NCBI GenBank assembly: GCA_006226375.1
Contig: SBHC01000067.1
Span: 90,450 to 154,449, forward strand
Reading direction: 5' to 3'
DNA: 64,000 nt
Source: Deltaproteobacteria bacterium
Lineage (GTDB): Bacteria; Myxococcota_C; UBA6777
Part shown: positions 9,563 to 18,754 of the stretch, piece after piece
Layout: each line of letters begins with the position of its first letter
How positions within the stretch are numbered: position 1 is the first letter of the stretch
Position numbers and translations under genes: made by a program
The notes under the pieces: generated by a model
Told to the model about the DNA's origin: nothing
Seen by the model: only the letters and a program-made list of their open reading frames with translations
Databases searched by the model: none

Positions 9563-10681
9563 ATGTCTACATACCTTGAAACGCTGGAAAGCGTTGCGTC
9601 TGGAGTTGTACGCGAATTTGCTGCCCAAGTTGATGCGGAAGGAACCTTCCCCAGTCAATCGATGAAGGCATTGGCCGAGTCAGGCTTGTTGGGCCTTCTC
9701 AGCGCCAAAGAGATGGGTGGAATGGGAGAAGGCATGCGCGCTGCAGTGCAGGTCGTGGAACGCCTCGCCCAAGAGTGTGGTTCGACCGCAATGGTCACCT
9801 GCATGCATTACTGTGGAACCGCTGTCATTGAGCAGCATGGACCCGAATCGGTTCGTCGCGAGATCGCAGCAGGAAAGCACCTGACAACCCTGGCATTCTC
9901 CGAAGCAGGTTCACGCAGTCACTTCTGGGCTCCCTTGAGCACCGCAACCGCCAACGGTGACAACGTTACGTTGAACGCCAGCAAAAGCTGGGTCACCTCT
10001 GCGAACCAGGCTGACTCCTATGTTTGGTCCAGTCAACCCATCAGCGCCGAAGGCCCCAGCACGATCTGGTATGTCCCAAGCAAACTGGACGGCTTGTCTG
10101 TACCCGCCCCCTTCAACGGTTTGGGCTTACGAGGCAACGACTCGACCCCCATCAAAGCTGAGAACGTGCAAGTGCCCTCCTCTTATATGTTGGGCCCAGA
10201 CGGCGGCGGTTTCGATGTGATGATGGGCGTTGTACTCCCCTACTTCAGCGTGATGAACGCTGCGTGCTCTTTGGGATTGATGGAAGCAGCGACCCAACGC
10301 ACGGCAACCCACGCCTCGGGAACACGCTACCAGCACCTCTCCTCCGCTCTCAACGAGCTCCCCACCATTCGAGCTTACATTGCTCGTATGCGTGTAAAGA
10401 CGGACATGGTACGAACTCTCGTATACGACACAGTAAGCGCCATTGAAGGGGGTCGCGCAGACGCCCAACTTCGTGTGCTCGAATCCAAAGCGTGCGCAGG
10501 AGAGACTGCGACTGAAGTCCTCGACGTCGCCATGCGCGTCTGTGGAGGAGCAGCCTTCCGTCGGGATGTCGGAGTGGAGCGTTACTTCCGAGATGGCCGA
10601 GCCGCCACTGTCATGGCTCCGACCACCGACGTCCTCTACGACTTCATCGGAAAAGCCGTCACAGGAATGCCTCTCTTCTAG
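9563..10681 (+). CDS. acyl-CoA dehydrogenase family flavoprotein
   Basis: 372 residues from the ATG at 9563 (GAGGAATCTT upstream). The N-terminal helical domain leads to the FAD-contacting middle strand (TLAFSEAGSRSHF, then SKSWVTSANQADSYV), and the C-terminal helical domain ends with CGGAAFRRDVGVERYFRDGRAATVMAPTTDVLYDFIGKAV. This matches the acyl-CoA dehydrogenase superfamily (the family's YGG..Y....ER..RD.R block). The final segment resembles SfnB/DszC-like members more than beta-oxidation enzymes, so a monooxygenase-like or sulfur-related role is possible. It is followed by a terminator-like hairpin and then by PhnD-like and ferritin-like genes on the same strand. Confidence 0.85.
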   Translation: MSTYLETLESVASGVVREFAAQVDAEGTFPSQSMKALAESGLLGLLSAKEMGGMGEGMRAAVQVVERLAQECGSTAMVTCMHYCGTAVIEQHGPESVRREIAAGKHLTTLAFSEAGSRSHFWAPLSTATANGDNVTLNASKSWVTSANQADSYVWSSQPISAEGPSTIWYVPSKLDGLSVPAPFNGLGLRGNDSTPIKAENVQVPSSYMLGPDGGGFDVMMGVVLPYFSVMNAACSLGLMEAATQRTATHASGTRYQHLSSALNELPTIRAYIARMRVKTDMVRTLVYDTVSAIEGGRADAQLRVLESKACAGETATEVLDVAMRVCGGAAFRRDVGVERYFRDGRAATVMAPTTDVLYDFIGKAVTGMPLF

Positions 10682-10703
10682 AGAAAAAACTAGCTCAAAT
10701 TGT

Positions 10704-10744
10704 AGCTTTGTAGGTAGCTATGCCAGCAAGCCGCCTACAAAGCT
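10704..10744 (+). terminator. probable intrinsic terminator after acyl-CoA dehydrogenase gene
   Basis: AGCTTTGTAGG (10704-10714) pairs perfectly with CCTACAAAGCT (10734-10744) around a 19-nt loop, directly followed by TTCT. It lies 23 bp after the stop codon. The T-run is short, so termination efficiency is uncertain. Confidence 0.5.
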
Positions 10745-10814
10745 TTCTATGTTGGGGAGGTGTGATTCAATCCTATGGGTAACAAGTTTACCTTGAGAAA
10801 AATCATGCCTTTTC

Positions 10815-10906
10815 GAACCTCACCCCTGAACATTCTGACACATTCAGATGGTCCCCTCTTCAACGTGGAGAGGGGAAAAAGAGCGCAGCGAATAGGGGTG
10901 AGGTTC
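10815..10906 (+). ncRNA. structured leader RNA candidate (three-way junction) upstream of PhnD-like gene
   Basis: GAACCTCACCCCT (10815-10827) is perfectly complementary to AGGGGTGAGGTTC (10894-10906), a 13-bp closing helix. Inside it sit two further hairpins: TCTGA-CACAT-TCAGA (about 10834-10848) and CCCCTC (10853-10858) pairing with GAGGGG (10870-10875). Together they form a three-way junction of about 92 nt with unpaired purine-rich joints. It lies 128 bp before the ATG at 11035. No open frame explains it. I cannot match it to a known riboswitch class; a cis-regulatory RNA for the downstream pair of genes is an inference. Confidence 0.5.
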
Positions 10907-11034
10907 ATGATAGCTACTTACCAACGGTCTCCGACCACACCCATGTTGGGGAGCCGGATGGAAAGAACGGTCCATGCACGTTATGATGGGCCATCCTTTT
11001 TTTTCCAACTCCCTTACACCTTGGAGAATGAATC

Positions 11035-11889
11035 ATGAGTCAAACATTGTTGATGGGCGCAGTTGCCTACGATCCCAAAGTCGTCACCATTTGGGAAGGA
11101 TTCCGAGAGTTCTTTGCTGAGAAGAACCTGGACTTCGATTTTATCTTGTATTCCAACTATGAGCGACAAGTCGAAGCGCACTTCCAAGGGCAGTACCACG
11201 TCGCTTGGAACTCTCCCCTGGCCTGGCTGCAGGCAGAGCGTATCGCCCAACGTTGCGGACGCACCGCCTCTGCCATTGCGATGCGTGACACGGACCAAGA
11301 CCTCCATTCTCTGTTTCTGGTTCGCTCCGACTGCTCCATCCAAAGCTTTGATGACCTCAGAGGCAAAACCGTCGCAGTCGGCGCTCCCGACTCTCCCCAA
11401 GCCACCTTGATCCCGCTGGTTCACCTGGCCGAGAAGGGTCTGGAGCCGAACAAGGACTTCGAGGTCCAACGTCATGACCTGCTCGTTGGAAAGCACGGCG
11501 ACCACATCGGCGGAGAGCGTGACGCTGTTCGCTCCTTGCTTGCAGGAACAGCCGATGTGGCTTGTGTCATCGATGGCAACTACCTCGGTTTCTCCAAGGA
11601 AGGCACCTTGCCAGCCAACTCCGTCCGAATTTTGGGTGAAACCGAAGCCTACGATCACTGCTGCTTCACCATCCTGGATGACGCCCCTGCCGACCTGATC
11701 GAGATCTTCAAACGTGAGCTTCTCGCGATGTCGTACGACGACCCCAAAGTTCGGCACCTGCTTGACTTGGAAGGTCTGAAGCAATGGAAAGACGGCCGAG
11801 TCTCTGGCTTTGGCCCCCTCGGCCGAGCGATGGATCGTTTCGACTACTCCAAAGACTTCATCGAGCGTGTGAGCGCAGAACAAGGCTAG
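11035..11889 (+). CDS. PhnD-like substrate-binding protein without signal peptide
   Basis: 284 residues with GGAGAATG upstream of the ATG. The fold and motifs fit the PhnD/phosphonate-type periplasmic binding family: GAVAYDPKVVTIWEGFREFF, VAWNSPLAWLQAE, DLRGKTVAVGAPDSPQAT, AGTADVACVIDGNYLGF. Unusually it has no signal peptide or lipobox, and no ABC permease or ATPase genes are nearby, so it is probably cytoplasmic and may sense or carry a ligand, not serve transport. It lies 6 bp before the ferritin-like gene and is likely co-transcribed with it. The ligand is unknown. Confidence 0.8.
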   Translation: MSQTLLMGAVAYDPKVVTIWEGFREFFAEKNLDFDFILYSNYERQVEAHFQGQYHVAWNSPLAWLQAERIAQRCGRTASAIAMRDTDQDLHSLFLVRSDCSIQSFDDLRGKTVAVGAPDSPQATLIPLVHLAEKGLEPNKDFEVQRHDLLVGKHGDHIGGERDAVRSLLAGTADVACVIDGNYLGFSKEGTLPANSVRILGETEAYDHCCFTILDDAPADLIEIFKRELLAMSYDDPKVRHLLDLEGLKQWKDGRVSGFGPLGRAMDRFDYSKDFIERVSAEQG

Positions 11890-11895
11890 ATCACG

Positions 11896-13128
11896 ATGGA
11901 ACACACCCAATCACCCACTGTAGATTTGCAGCAACTGCGATTTGAGCAGGGCGGCCACTTGTTGGTCAAACATGCCTTGCGCTCCGTCCCTGTGGGGGAA
12001 AAACTTCGGGTTTGTGGAACCACGTCAGACCTGCCCGTCCATCTGCGTGTGTGGTGCCGTCACCAGGGTCACTCCTGGACGTTTGAGACGGCACCCGCTT
12101 CGGAGCACCAACCGTCCCCTCAGATCGGTTGGATTACCCGAGGCAGCGCGGATGTCGGCCGCTGGAAAGGTTCTCAGCAAACAGGATTAACCAACCCCAA
12201 AGCTGAGAATGCCATCGCAGAGCACCCACCGGGAACTTGGGGGCTTGCAGCCCGAGGAGCCCGAGTGGAAGCCGGCGTTCCTGACTTCCAATTTGGATGG
12301 AAGGAAAAAGAGGTGGTCTGGACCGAACAAGCTCCCCGCTTGTACGCACAGGCTGCCGCTGCTCAGTGGGATCCCAACACTGCAGTACCATGGGATGCTG
12401 AGTTCACGCTCCCGGACGAAGTGGAAGATGCTATTGTCCAGGTGATGACCTATTTGGTCGAGAACGAAACCGTTGCGTTGATGGTTCCGGCTCGGTTCCT
12501 CGCCAACTTGCACCCCCACTTCCGAGAGATCATGCAGCTTCTCGCGATACAAGCTGCGGATGAAGCCCGTCACATTGAGGTGTTTACCCGAAGGGCAAGC
12601 CTCAAGCGTGACGTATTGGGCCTCTCCACTGTGGGGGGGCAAACCTCCCTCAAAACGCTCTTGGACGAGCCCGACTTTGCGCTGGCTTTCTTTCTCCTCT
12701 CCGTGCTGGGAGAAGGTACATTCTTGTCGTTGCTATGGTTCATTCGTGACCACGCACCCGACCCCGTAACAGAGGCGGTTGCCCGAATGTCTGCGCAAGA
12801 CGAAGCACGCCATGTTGCGTTTGGAATGGCCCACCTCACCCGGCACATTGAGTTGGATCCTACACTTCACCAACGCTTGGCCAACGCTGTCCACATGCGT
12901 CATGCCGCGTTGGAACACACGGCAGGGCTCAACGAAGAGGTGTTTGATTCGCTGCTTTTGTTAGCAGCTGGCTCTTGGAACCACGACGACATTCTTCGCG
13001 GCTACAACGCTGTGATGAAGTTGCAAGAGGAAATGGATACTTTGCGTCAACGTCGCCTCATCAAGCTGGGCTTCCCCGAAGAACAAGCCGCCGAGATCTC
13101 CGCCCTCCACACCCGCAACTTCATGTAA
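11896..13128 (+). CDS. TusA-like domain fused to ferritin-like diiron protein
   Basis: 410 residues. Residues about 10-58 resemble a TusA/SirA sulfur-carrier domain, ending in the family's 'WCRHQGH' string, but the usual N-terminal CPxP Cys is absent. Residues about 160-390 form a ferritin-like four-helix bundle with two carboxylate/His sets: VENETVAL with DEARHIEVF, and LGEGTFLSL with DEARHVAFG, the Glu...EARH pattern of non-haem diiron proteins. A role as diiron oxygenase or oxidase is inferred; the substrate is unknown. The fusion and its coupling to the PhnD-like gene suggest one pathway, perhaps with the upstream acyl-CoA dehydrogenase. Confidence 0.7.
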   Translation: MEHTQSPTVDLQQLRFEQGGHLLVKHALRSVPVGEKLRVCGTTSDLPVHLRVWCRHQGHSWTFETAPASEHQPSPQIGWITRGSADVGRWKGSQQTGLTNPKAENAIAEHPPGTWGLAARGARVEAGVPDFQFGWKEKEVVWTEQAPRLYAQAAAAQWDPNTAVPWDAEFTLPDEVEDAIVQVMTYLVENETVALMVPARFLANLHPHFREIMQLLAIQAADEARHIEVFTRRASLKRDVLGLSTVGGQTSLKTLLDEPDFALAFFLLSVLGEGTFLSLLWFIRDHAPDPVTEAVARMSAQDEARHVAFGMAHLTRHIELDPTLHQRLANAVHMRHAALEHTAGLNEEVFDSLLLLAAGSWNHDDILRGYNAVMKLQEEMDTLRQRRLIKLGFPEEQAAEISALHTRNFM

Positions 13129-13314
13129 CTCCTTCCCTCGTCCACGCCAGATATTGACGCCATCTCCATACAAGGCTACCATTCGTTCGAGAAAATAGAA
13201 CGCACCCGAGTCACTGTTCTGGCCTGAAAAAACGACCCCACATTTGGACAGGCAGAGTCGGAGAATACGTCCATCGTGCGGCATGGATGTTTCTCCATTC
13301 CAACCGAGGAACGG

Positions 13315-14745
13315 ATGTCAAATTCAAGTTTTGCCCCTACACCGTATACTCCGCTAGCGATACCCAAAACGATTGAAGCGAGCCCTGACTCGTTTCACAG
13401 CTCGATTCGTTTGCCCAACTTTCGGTTGGTGGTAACGGCTGGACCTCATGAGTCGATGGAGTTCCCTCTCCAACAAGAGATCATCCGAATCGGTCGGCGG
13501 GAGTGGTGTGATGTGGTGCTGGACCAGGACCTCCAGATCAGCGGCGAACACTGTGAGTGTTGGCTTGGTCCGGACGGCGTCCGGCTCCGAGACCTGAACA
13601 GTCGCAACGGCATCTACCTCCAAGACAGCCGCATCTACGACGCCTTAATCGCCCCAGGGCTGCCCTTTACCATGGGCAACTCCACGCTTGAATTGCGGAC
13701 CACCAATGAGCTGCAAGAGCTTGAGATCTCATACCTTGATCCAAGCCAAAACCTGGTGGGTCGCAGCGAGTCGATGCGGAAGATCTTCGCGGTACTTCGT
13801 CGTCTCAGTCAACGCGATGTCACCGTGCTTCTCACAGGCGAAACAGGTGTCGGCAAAACCTCCATAGCCAAAGCTCTCCACGATCAAAGCAACCGAGCAG
13901 AAGGCCCCTTCATCACAGTGAATTGTGGCGCTGTCCCAGAGTCACTGTTTGAAGCCTCGCTGATGGGTTACGAGAAGGGAGCGTTTACCGGTGCTGCTCA
14001 ACGCTACAAAGGATTGTTTGAGCAAGCTCACAAAGGGACGCTGTTCCTCGACGAAGTTGGGGAGTTACCTCTCGCACTTCAGCCCAAACTCCTCGACGTA
14101 TTGGAGCGAAAGAAGGTCCGACGCCTCGGAGGAGCCGAAGAAATTGATACAGACTTCCGCCTTGTCGTAGCGACCAACCGCTCACTCCAGGAGGAAGTTC
14201 GAGAGAATCGTTTCCGCTCGGACCTGTACTACCGTGTAGCTGTCGTCGACATCCAGGTACCACCGCTCCGAGAGCGCATCGAAGACCTACCTCTGCTGGT
14301 GATGAAGATGCTCCGTATCATCCAACCTGACGAGACCATCCAGGTTGCTCCAGAGACATTCCGAATGATGCGCAATTACCTATGGCCCGGCAACATCCGT
14401 CAGCTTCGCAATGCTTTGGAGCGAGCCATCGCGTTTTTGGATCCAGGCAAAGAGCCCGTTATCACCAACGATGTGTTTTACATCCCAGACATGGAAGAAG
14501 CCCTCGACGACAATGTCTCGGTGTCGGAAAGCCCCGCACCACCGAACAAGAGTCCAACGCTCACCCTCCCAACAGAGCCAACCCCGCTCAAGCATCTGTT
14601 GGAACCGTACGAACGCCAGTTAATTTTGTTAGCGTTGGAACAACATGACTGGCTTGTTGCACCTGCTGCTGAGCACCTCTGCGTCTCCTCAAGCTGGCTG
14701 TACAACCGAATCAAAAAGTATGGTTTGCAGCGCGAAGACACGTAG
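13315..14745 (+). CDS. FHA domain - sigma54-dependent transcription activator
   Basis: 476 residues from the ATG at 13315 (GAGGAACGG upstream). Domains in order: an N-terminal FHA domain (about residues 35-125, with RIGRREWCDVVL, ISGEHCECW and LRDLNSRNGIYL) that binds phosphothreonine; an AAA+ sigma54-interaction domain (about 145-375) with Walker A GETGVGKT, the GAFTGA loop and Walker B GTLFLDEVGELP; an arginine-finger region (RSDLYYRVAVV); and a C-terminal Fis-type helix-turn-helix (EQHDWLVAPAAEHLCVSSSWLYNRIKKYG). In Myxococcota such proteins are typically switched by Ser/Thr kinases, and a kinase gene lies 1.1 kb away on the opposite strand. Target promoters are not known. Confidence 0.9.
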   Translation: MSNSSFAPTPYTPLAIPKTIEASPDSFHSSIRLPNFRLVVTAGPHESMEFPLQQEIIRIGRREWCDVVLDQDLQISGEHCECWLGPDGVRLRDLNSRNGIYLQDSRIYDALIAPGLPFTMGNSTLELRTTNELQELEISYLDPSQNLVGRSESMRKIFAVLRRLSQRDVTVLLTGETGVGKTSIAKALHDQSNRAEGPFITVNCGAVPESLFEASLMGYEKGAFTGAAQRYKGLFEQAHKGTLFLDEVGELPLALQPKLLDVLERKKVRRLGGAEEIDTDFRLVVATNRSLQEEVRENRFRSDLYYRVAVVDIQVPPLRERIEDLPLLVMKMLRIIQPDETIQVAPETFRMMRNYLWPGNIRQLRNALERAIAFLDPGKEPVITNDVFYIPDMEEALDDNVSVSESPAPPNKSPTLTLPTEPTPLKHLLEPYERQLILLALEQHDWLVAPAAEHLCVSSSWLYNRIKKYGLQREDT

Positions 14746-14762
14746 AGGATTCACGCCCCTCC

Positions 14763-15854
14763 TTAGCGAAAGAAAAGTCGCATCGTTCGCTTGTCTGGAG
14801 GGCCTTGCTTGGGAGGCTTCTTGTGTCTGGTTGTGCCACGATGTCGATGCATCAAAAGGCCGACCGTTCCGACAACCACTCCCACCAAACCCACACTCGC
14901 AAACGTCCATCCCATCGGGATCCACAAGCCGGCTTGTTCCTGGCTTGTTTTGAGGTTGTTGTGAGCCTCATCCAGATTGATGGACTGTAGCTTCTGGGCT
15001 CGTTCTTCTGCAGACAAGTTACTTCCATCCAGTTGCTGCCGTAACGTCTCTGCCGACGCAGACTGATTGTGCCCAGCGATTGCAAAACCCAGACCCAAAG
15101 CCAATCCAGCGACGCCAAGACCCAAGACAGCGCCCGAGCCAATGCGAGCGGCACGGAAATTGGGCTTGCGGCGTGGCTTCGTAAGCTTCTTGCGAACGAC
15201 AGGGGCTGGAGGGATTCGCGGCCTTACCTTGGGTTTCACCTTCGATGTTGCGGCTGGCGCAAACTGAAGAAAGGCCGGTGTTCCAGGTTTCACCTCAATC
15301 GTTTGAGTCTGCGCAGACTTCGACCCAAAGGAAACAGAAACCTTGTAACGACCCGGTCGAACCTGCTGGTTCCAAATGGGTGGAACAGTCTGACGACTTG
15401 AGAACCTAACCCCACGTACCACAACAAGTGCTTTGGAGAGACCGGTCTGCACGGTCAATTGGGCGTATTGAATGCTCCGATTGAGGCCAAACAACTCTCC
15501 CTGCACCAAACGACATCGATACACTTTGCGGCACAGTTTCTTAGTGAGATACTGCTGCAAAGCCTGGACTGCCCGCTCTTTCCAATACAGCGACATCCCA
15601 GGCTGTTTGTCTTGTTGGGAGGCTTTGCGGAACGCAGCCGCTGCATTTCGCAACATTCGCCCTTGTAGGAAACGTTTGATCTTGAGAGGCTGCGAGCTAC
15701 TCTCTGTCTTTGTAGCCTCTTGCTCAAAACAAGCACCAGCCTGAGCAAACTTCGTTTGTTGAAACAGAGCTGCACAGGAAGGACGAGCTTCAGCCCGCGA
15801 AGCTCCAACACCCCAAAGAGAGACAACAACAATCCAACACAGTAACGATCTCAT
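14763..15854 (-). CDS. exported protein with PEGA-like segment and two membrane helices
   Basis: 363 residues with signal peptide MRSLLCWIVVVSLWGVGASRAEA. An N-terminal helical Cys-containing part (residues 25-130, TPR-like spacing) is followed by a beta segment with VRPGRYKVSVSFGSKSAQTQTIEVKPG, which is PEGA-like. Then come a basic Pro-rich linker and two hydrophobic helices (about 243-263 and 313-333) separated by a charged helix. The C-terminus is very basic. The start overlaps the stop of the upstream kinase gene (ATGA at 15851-15854), so it is translated together with it and is a plausible partner or target of that kinase. No enzymatic motif. Confidence 0.75.
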   Translation of the reverse strand: MRSLLCWIVVVSLWGVGASRAEARPSCAALFQQTKFAQAGACFEQEATKTESSSQPLKIKRFLQGRMLRNAAAAFRKASQQDKQPGMSLYWKERAVQALQQYLTKKLCRKVYRCRLVQGELFGLNRSIQYAQLTVQTGLSKALVVVRGVRFSSRQTVPPIWNQQVRPGRYKVSVSFGSKSAQTQTIEVKPGTPAFLQFAPAATSKVKPKVRPRIPPAPVVRKKLTKPRRKPNFRAARIGSGAVLGLGVAGLALGLGFAIAGHNQSASAETLRQQLDGSNLSAEERAQKLQSINLDEAHNNLKTSQEQAGLWIPMGWTFASVGLVGVVVGTVGLLMHRHRGTTRHKKPPKQGPPDKRTMRLFFR

Positions 15855-17698
15855 GGTTTTTGGCAGTAGTTCGGGAGAAGGACCATGCCTTCTTCGTCTT
15901 TCTTAAGAAACAGATGTCGACGGCGTTTCACCTCAGCAACAGAGACAACACAAGGTACAAAGGTTGACTGTTCAATGCTAATTTTGGACGTCGTTCCTGA
16001 AAAGCAAAGCGCCCCACCTTTCCGCTGAACCTTGCCACCAATCGCAGTAACATCTGCGCCTCTTGCAAGGAAAGGAGAGACTTTGATCCACAACCAACCC
16101 GCTTTGCCACAGCGCGAACGAACCATCCTTCGTCGAGCGCGACGCTTTTTACGTTTTCTCCTGTGTACAGGTCGAACACGCACAATCCGTCGCCTCGGCA
16201 CCGATGGCCTTCGTCGTTCGGGCTGGGCGGACAGAGAACCTGCCTGCTTCCTATCGGATTGACCTGGAGAAGAGGCGACCTTCTTTGGAGACGGCTGACG
16301 TTGTCGCGGGAGAACCTGAGCTTTACCAAGGCTGGCTCGAACTGGAAGCTTACGAGCATGAACTTGTTGGGGCGATGGTGGCTGCATGTTCCGAAAGAAA
16401 AGCCAGGACACACCCACAGCCACGAACACAGTCACAAGGATCTCGACCATACGACCTCGGGAAAGAAACGAGGAGGACGTTGTTGGAAACTCAACGGAGC
16501 CCGAAGAGACCTTATCAGGCACCTCCCACTCCTCAGAGACCCTATCCAGTTCATGCTTGGGGACAGCAACAGTAGCAGGTTTGCTTTTGGGAGAGTCCTT
16601 CTTCTCTGGAGCAGAGAAGAGAACCATCTCCTCGCTGTCCACAGAGGGCAAAGGACGAGATTGAATGGACACCAGATCGCCAGGCCCCAACACCTGAATG
16701 TCCGAGGTCGTCAGCATTCCAGGGTTGATGGAGGCTTTGGGTTTTGGCTCAGTGTTGGATTGCTGCCCCAGTTCCAATTGCTCCTCCAGAGCCTCTCGAC
16801 ATTCTTTCCAAAATGTCGCCGCCGATTGATGCCGCAGCTCCGGGGCTTTGGCCAACGCCTTGTTGAGGCAACACTCCAATGAAGTGCTCCAAGTTTTGGT
16901 GCTATCGACTTCAGCGAGGGACGGAGCGGCTTGATGCACTTGCTCATACACAAGCATGGGCACCGATGTGCTGCGAAACGGCAACCTCCCAGTAAGCATC
17001 TGGAACAGAACAATCCCCAAGGAATAGAGGTCGGACCGTTTGTCTACAGCATTCGAGTCTCCACGAGCCTGCTCGGGCGACATATAGGAGGGGCTGCCCA
17101 AACACACACCGTCTCGGGTGATGTCACTGCTTTCGTTGCGTAGGCTTGCGATTCCAAAGTCGATAAGCTTGACCTTGTCCTCATGGAATTCATCATTGAT
17201 CACGATGATATTGGACGCCTTGACATCACGATGCACCACGTGATGCTCGTGGGTGTAATGCAACACAGCGCAGAGCTGCCGCATAATTCGTAAGATGCGT
17301 ACAACATCAAGAGGCCGCTCCGACTTTAGCTCATCGGCAAGAGTACGACCGTCCAGATACTCCATCACCAGATAGAAACCCGAAGCATCAGGAAGCGCGC
17401 CAAAGTCAAGCAGCTGCACCACGTTGTCATGTCGCAATTGAGAGAGGGTTTGGGCTTCCCGGCGAAACCGTTCAAGCTGTTCAGGTTGTGCTCGGCGCTG
17501 GGTGTGTAAGATCTTGATGGCCGCCCACTGCTCCAGGTGGATGTGCTGCGCTTTGTAAACAGCTCCAAAGCCACCTTCATCCAGCAGTTCGAGCACGCGA
17601 TAGTTCCCAAGCTGGACGCCCAAAAGAGGATCTTTGGAGACAGATGCCTCTGGACTGAGAGCTTCATGCGTTGGCATGTAGGAACCGTTTTGTCCCAT
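15851..17698 (-). CDS. membrane-anchored Ser/Thr protein kinase
   Basis: 615 residues. The kinase domain (about 32-300) has the glycine loop LLDEGGFGAVYKA, AIKIL lysine, HRDVKASN catalytic loop, IDFGIAS, and GSPSYMSPEQ activation segment end. A low-complexity linker rich in Ser/Pro/Glu follows, then one transmembrane helix (about residues 425-446, VEILVTVFVAVGVSWLFF). The extracytoplasmic part is unusual: an Arg/Lys-rich stretch of about 60 residues, then a small Cys-containing domain. The ATG at 17698 is acceptable but has only a weak ribosome-binding site; MPTHEALS eight codons in is an alternative. It is coupled to the exported protein downstream. Confidence 0.9.
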   Translation of the reverse strand: MGQNGSYMPTHEALSPEASVSKDPLLGVQLGNYRVLELLDEGGFGAVYKAQHIHLEQWAAIKILHTQRRAQPEQLERFRREAQTLSQLRHDNVVQLLDFGALPDASGFYLVMEYLDGRTLADELKSERPLDVVRILRIMRQLCAVLHYTHEHHVVHRDVKASNIIVINDEFHEDKVKLIDFGIASLRNESSDITRDGVCLGSPSYMSPEQARGDSNAVDKRSDLYSLGIVLFQMLTGRLPFRSTSVPMLVYEQVHQAAPSLAEVDSTKTWSTSLECCLNKALAKAPELRHQSAATFWKECREALEEQLELGQQSNTEPKPKASINPGMLTTSDIQVLGPGDLVSIQSRPLPSVDSEEMVLFSAPEKKDSPKSKPATVAVPKHELDRVSEEWEVPDKVSSGSVEFPTTSSSFLSRGRMVEILVTVFVAVGVSWLFFRNMQPPSPQQVHARKLPVRASLGKAQVLPRQRQPSPKKVASSPGQSDRKQAGSLSAQPERRRPSVPRRRIVRVRPVHRRKRKKRRARRRMVRSRCGKAGWLWIKVSPFLARGADVTAIGGKVQRKGGALCFSGTTSKISIEQSTFVPCVVSVAEVKRRRHLFLKKDEEGMVLLPNYCQKP

Positions 17699-18184
17699 GG
17701 TACGACCTTGTTAAAAACCAGAAAGCCAAAGACTTCAGACGTTTCTTCCATAACGAATGGCGTGATGATAGCAGAATTGCGACGAAACGCAACGTACGGC
17801 CTGAAGCATAACATGGGGTGAAAAGGAGGGATCCTGTTTTGAATGACAACAAAACTTCCTTCTCCAAGTACACCCAATTTAATTCTGGGCCAAACTCCTC
17901 ACTGAAACTTAAGCGCAGACTCCCTCTCTCTCCTCCATCCCTCCGATTCCAAATTTCTGGAATCCACTTTCCTCATTCCTGGAATCACAAAAAATGAGCG
18001 CTCTCCTACGTGTTCAGAAGAGCGTCTAAGACGCCTTACTCTACGAAAAACATAGAAGCTTCCCTCCCGCCAAGCCCACCGGCACAGGACCTGCTTAGGA
18101 CAAACCCACAACGTATTGGAGGTCATCCAAACCCGAGGAGATGACCCAAAGAGTTATTGGTACAAAGGCAAAGGTGGGTAGAGC
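17699..18184. promoter_or_regulatory. divergent intergenic region with GATTCCA palindrome
   Basis: No gene is supported in these 486 bp between the kinase (minus) and the sigma-like gene (plus). GATTCCA (17945-17951) and TGGAATC (17958-17964) form an inverted repeat with a 6-nt spacer, and a second TGGAATC half-site lies at 17980-17986. GAGCGCTC at 17996-18003 is a separate palindrome, with further CGCTCT/AGAGCG pairing to about 18025. These are candidate operator sites; no regulator is identified. Confidence 0.4.
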
Positions 18185-18754
18185 ATGACACTTCGGAACT
18201 ATCTTGAAACGTTGGACTATGCACAACTGTGTCGGACATGCGCATCCAACTCAGGGCTGCCACAAGAAGCAATCCACGACGCGCTGAGTGAAGTCATTCT
18301 CAAAATGTTGAGCCAAGAGCAGAGGTTTGCAGAGAGCTTTCAGAGCATGGGCGCGCTCTGTAACTACTTGCAGTTGTCGGCCGTTCGCCGTGCTTTCCGG
18401 CAGAACAAGCGAAGCCTGCGAAAGGAGCCTTTGCATCAACATAACCTACACACCACCAAGCCTTCTCCTGAAGAACAAATCATCGACCAACACGAAGAAG
18501 AACATCGCACCTCTTTGCTTCAAAAGTTGCCGAAGAGCCTTAGCTTGCACCGAAAACACAAGAACCACCTGCAAGCTTTGCTTAAGGTACTTCTCAAGAA
18601 ACCCGAGCTTCTTCTGGTTCGGCAAAGCGGCAAGCACCGAGGGGACGTCACCTTCCACATTTCAGGGCTCTCACAAGAGTTGGGTTGGTCTCGCATGACT
18701 GTCTACAACCGAATCCAATTGCTCAAGGACACTGCGCTTCAAACCTCTCGATAA
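18185..18754 (+). CDS. small sigma-factor-like / HTH protein
   Basis: 189 residues with AAAGGTGGG upstream of the ATG. The overall size and layout resemble ECF sigma factors: a helical N-terminal part with EAIHDALSEVILKML and NYLQLSAVRRAFRQNKRSLR in place of region 2, and a C-terminal helix-turn-helix (LSQELGWSRMTVYNRIQLLKD) in place of region 4. Sequence conservation to sigma region 2 is weak, so it could instead be a dedicated DNA-binding regulator. No anti-sigma gene is adjacent. It stands alone between two long intergenic stretches. Confidence 0.55.
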   Translation: MTLRNYLETLDYAQLCRTCASNSGLPQEAIHDALSEVILKMLSQEQRFAESFQSMGALCNYLQLSAVRRAFRQNKRSLRKEPLHQHNLHTTKPSPEEQIIDQHEEEHRTSLLQKLPKSLSLHRKHKNHLQALLKVLLKKPELLLVRQSGKHRGDVTFHISGLSQELGWSRMTVYNRIQLLKDTALQTSR

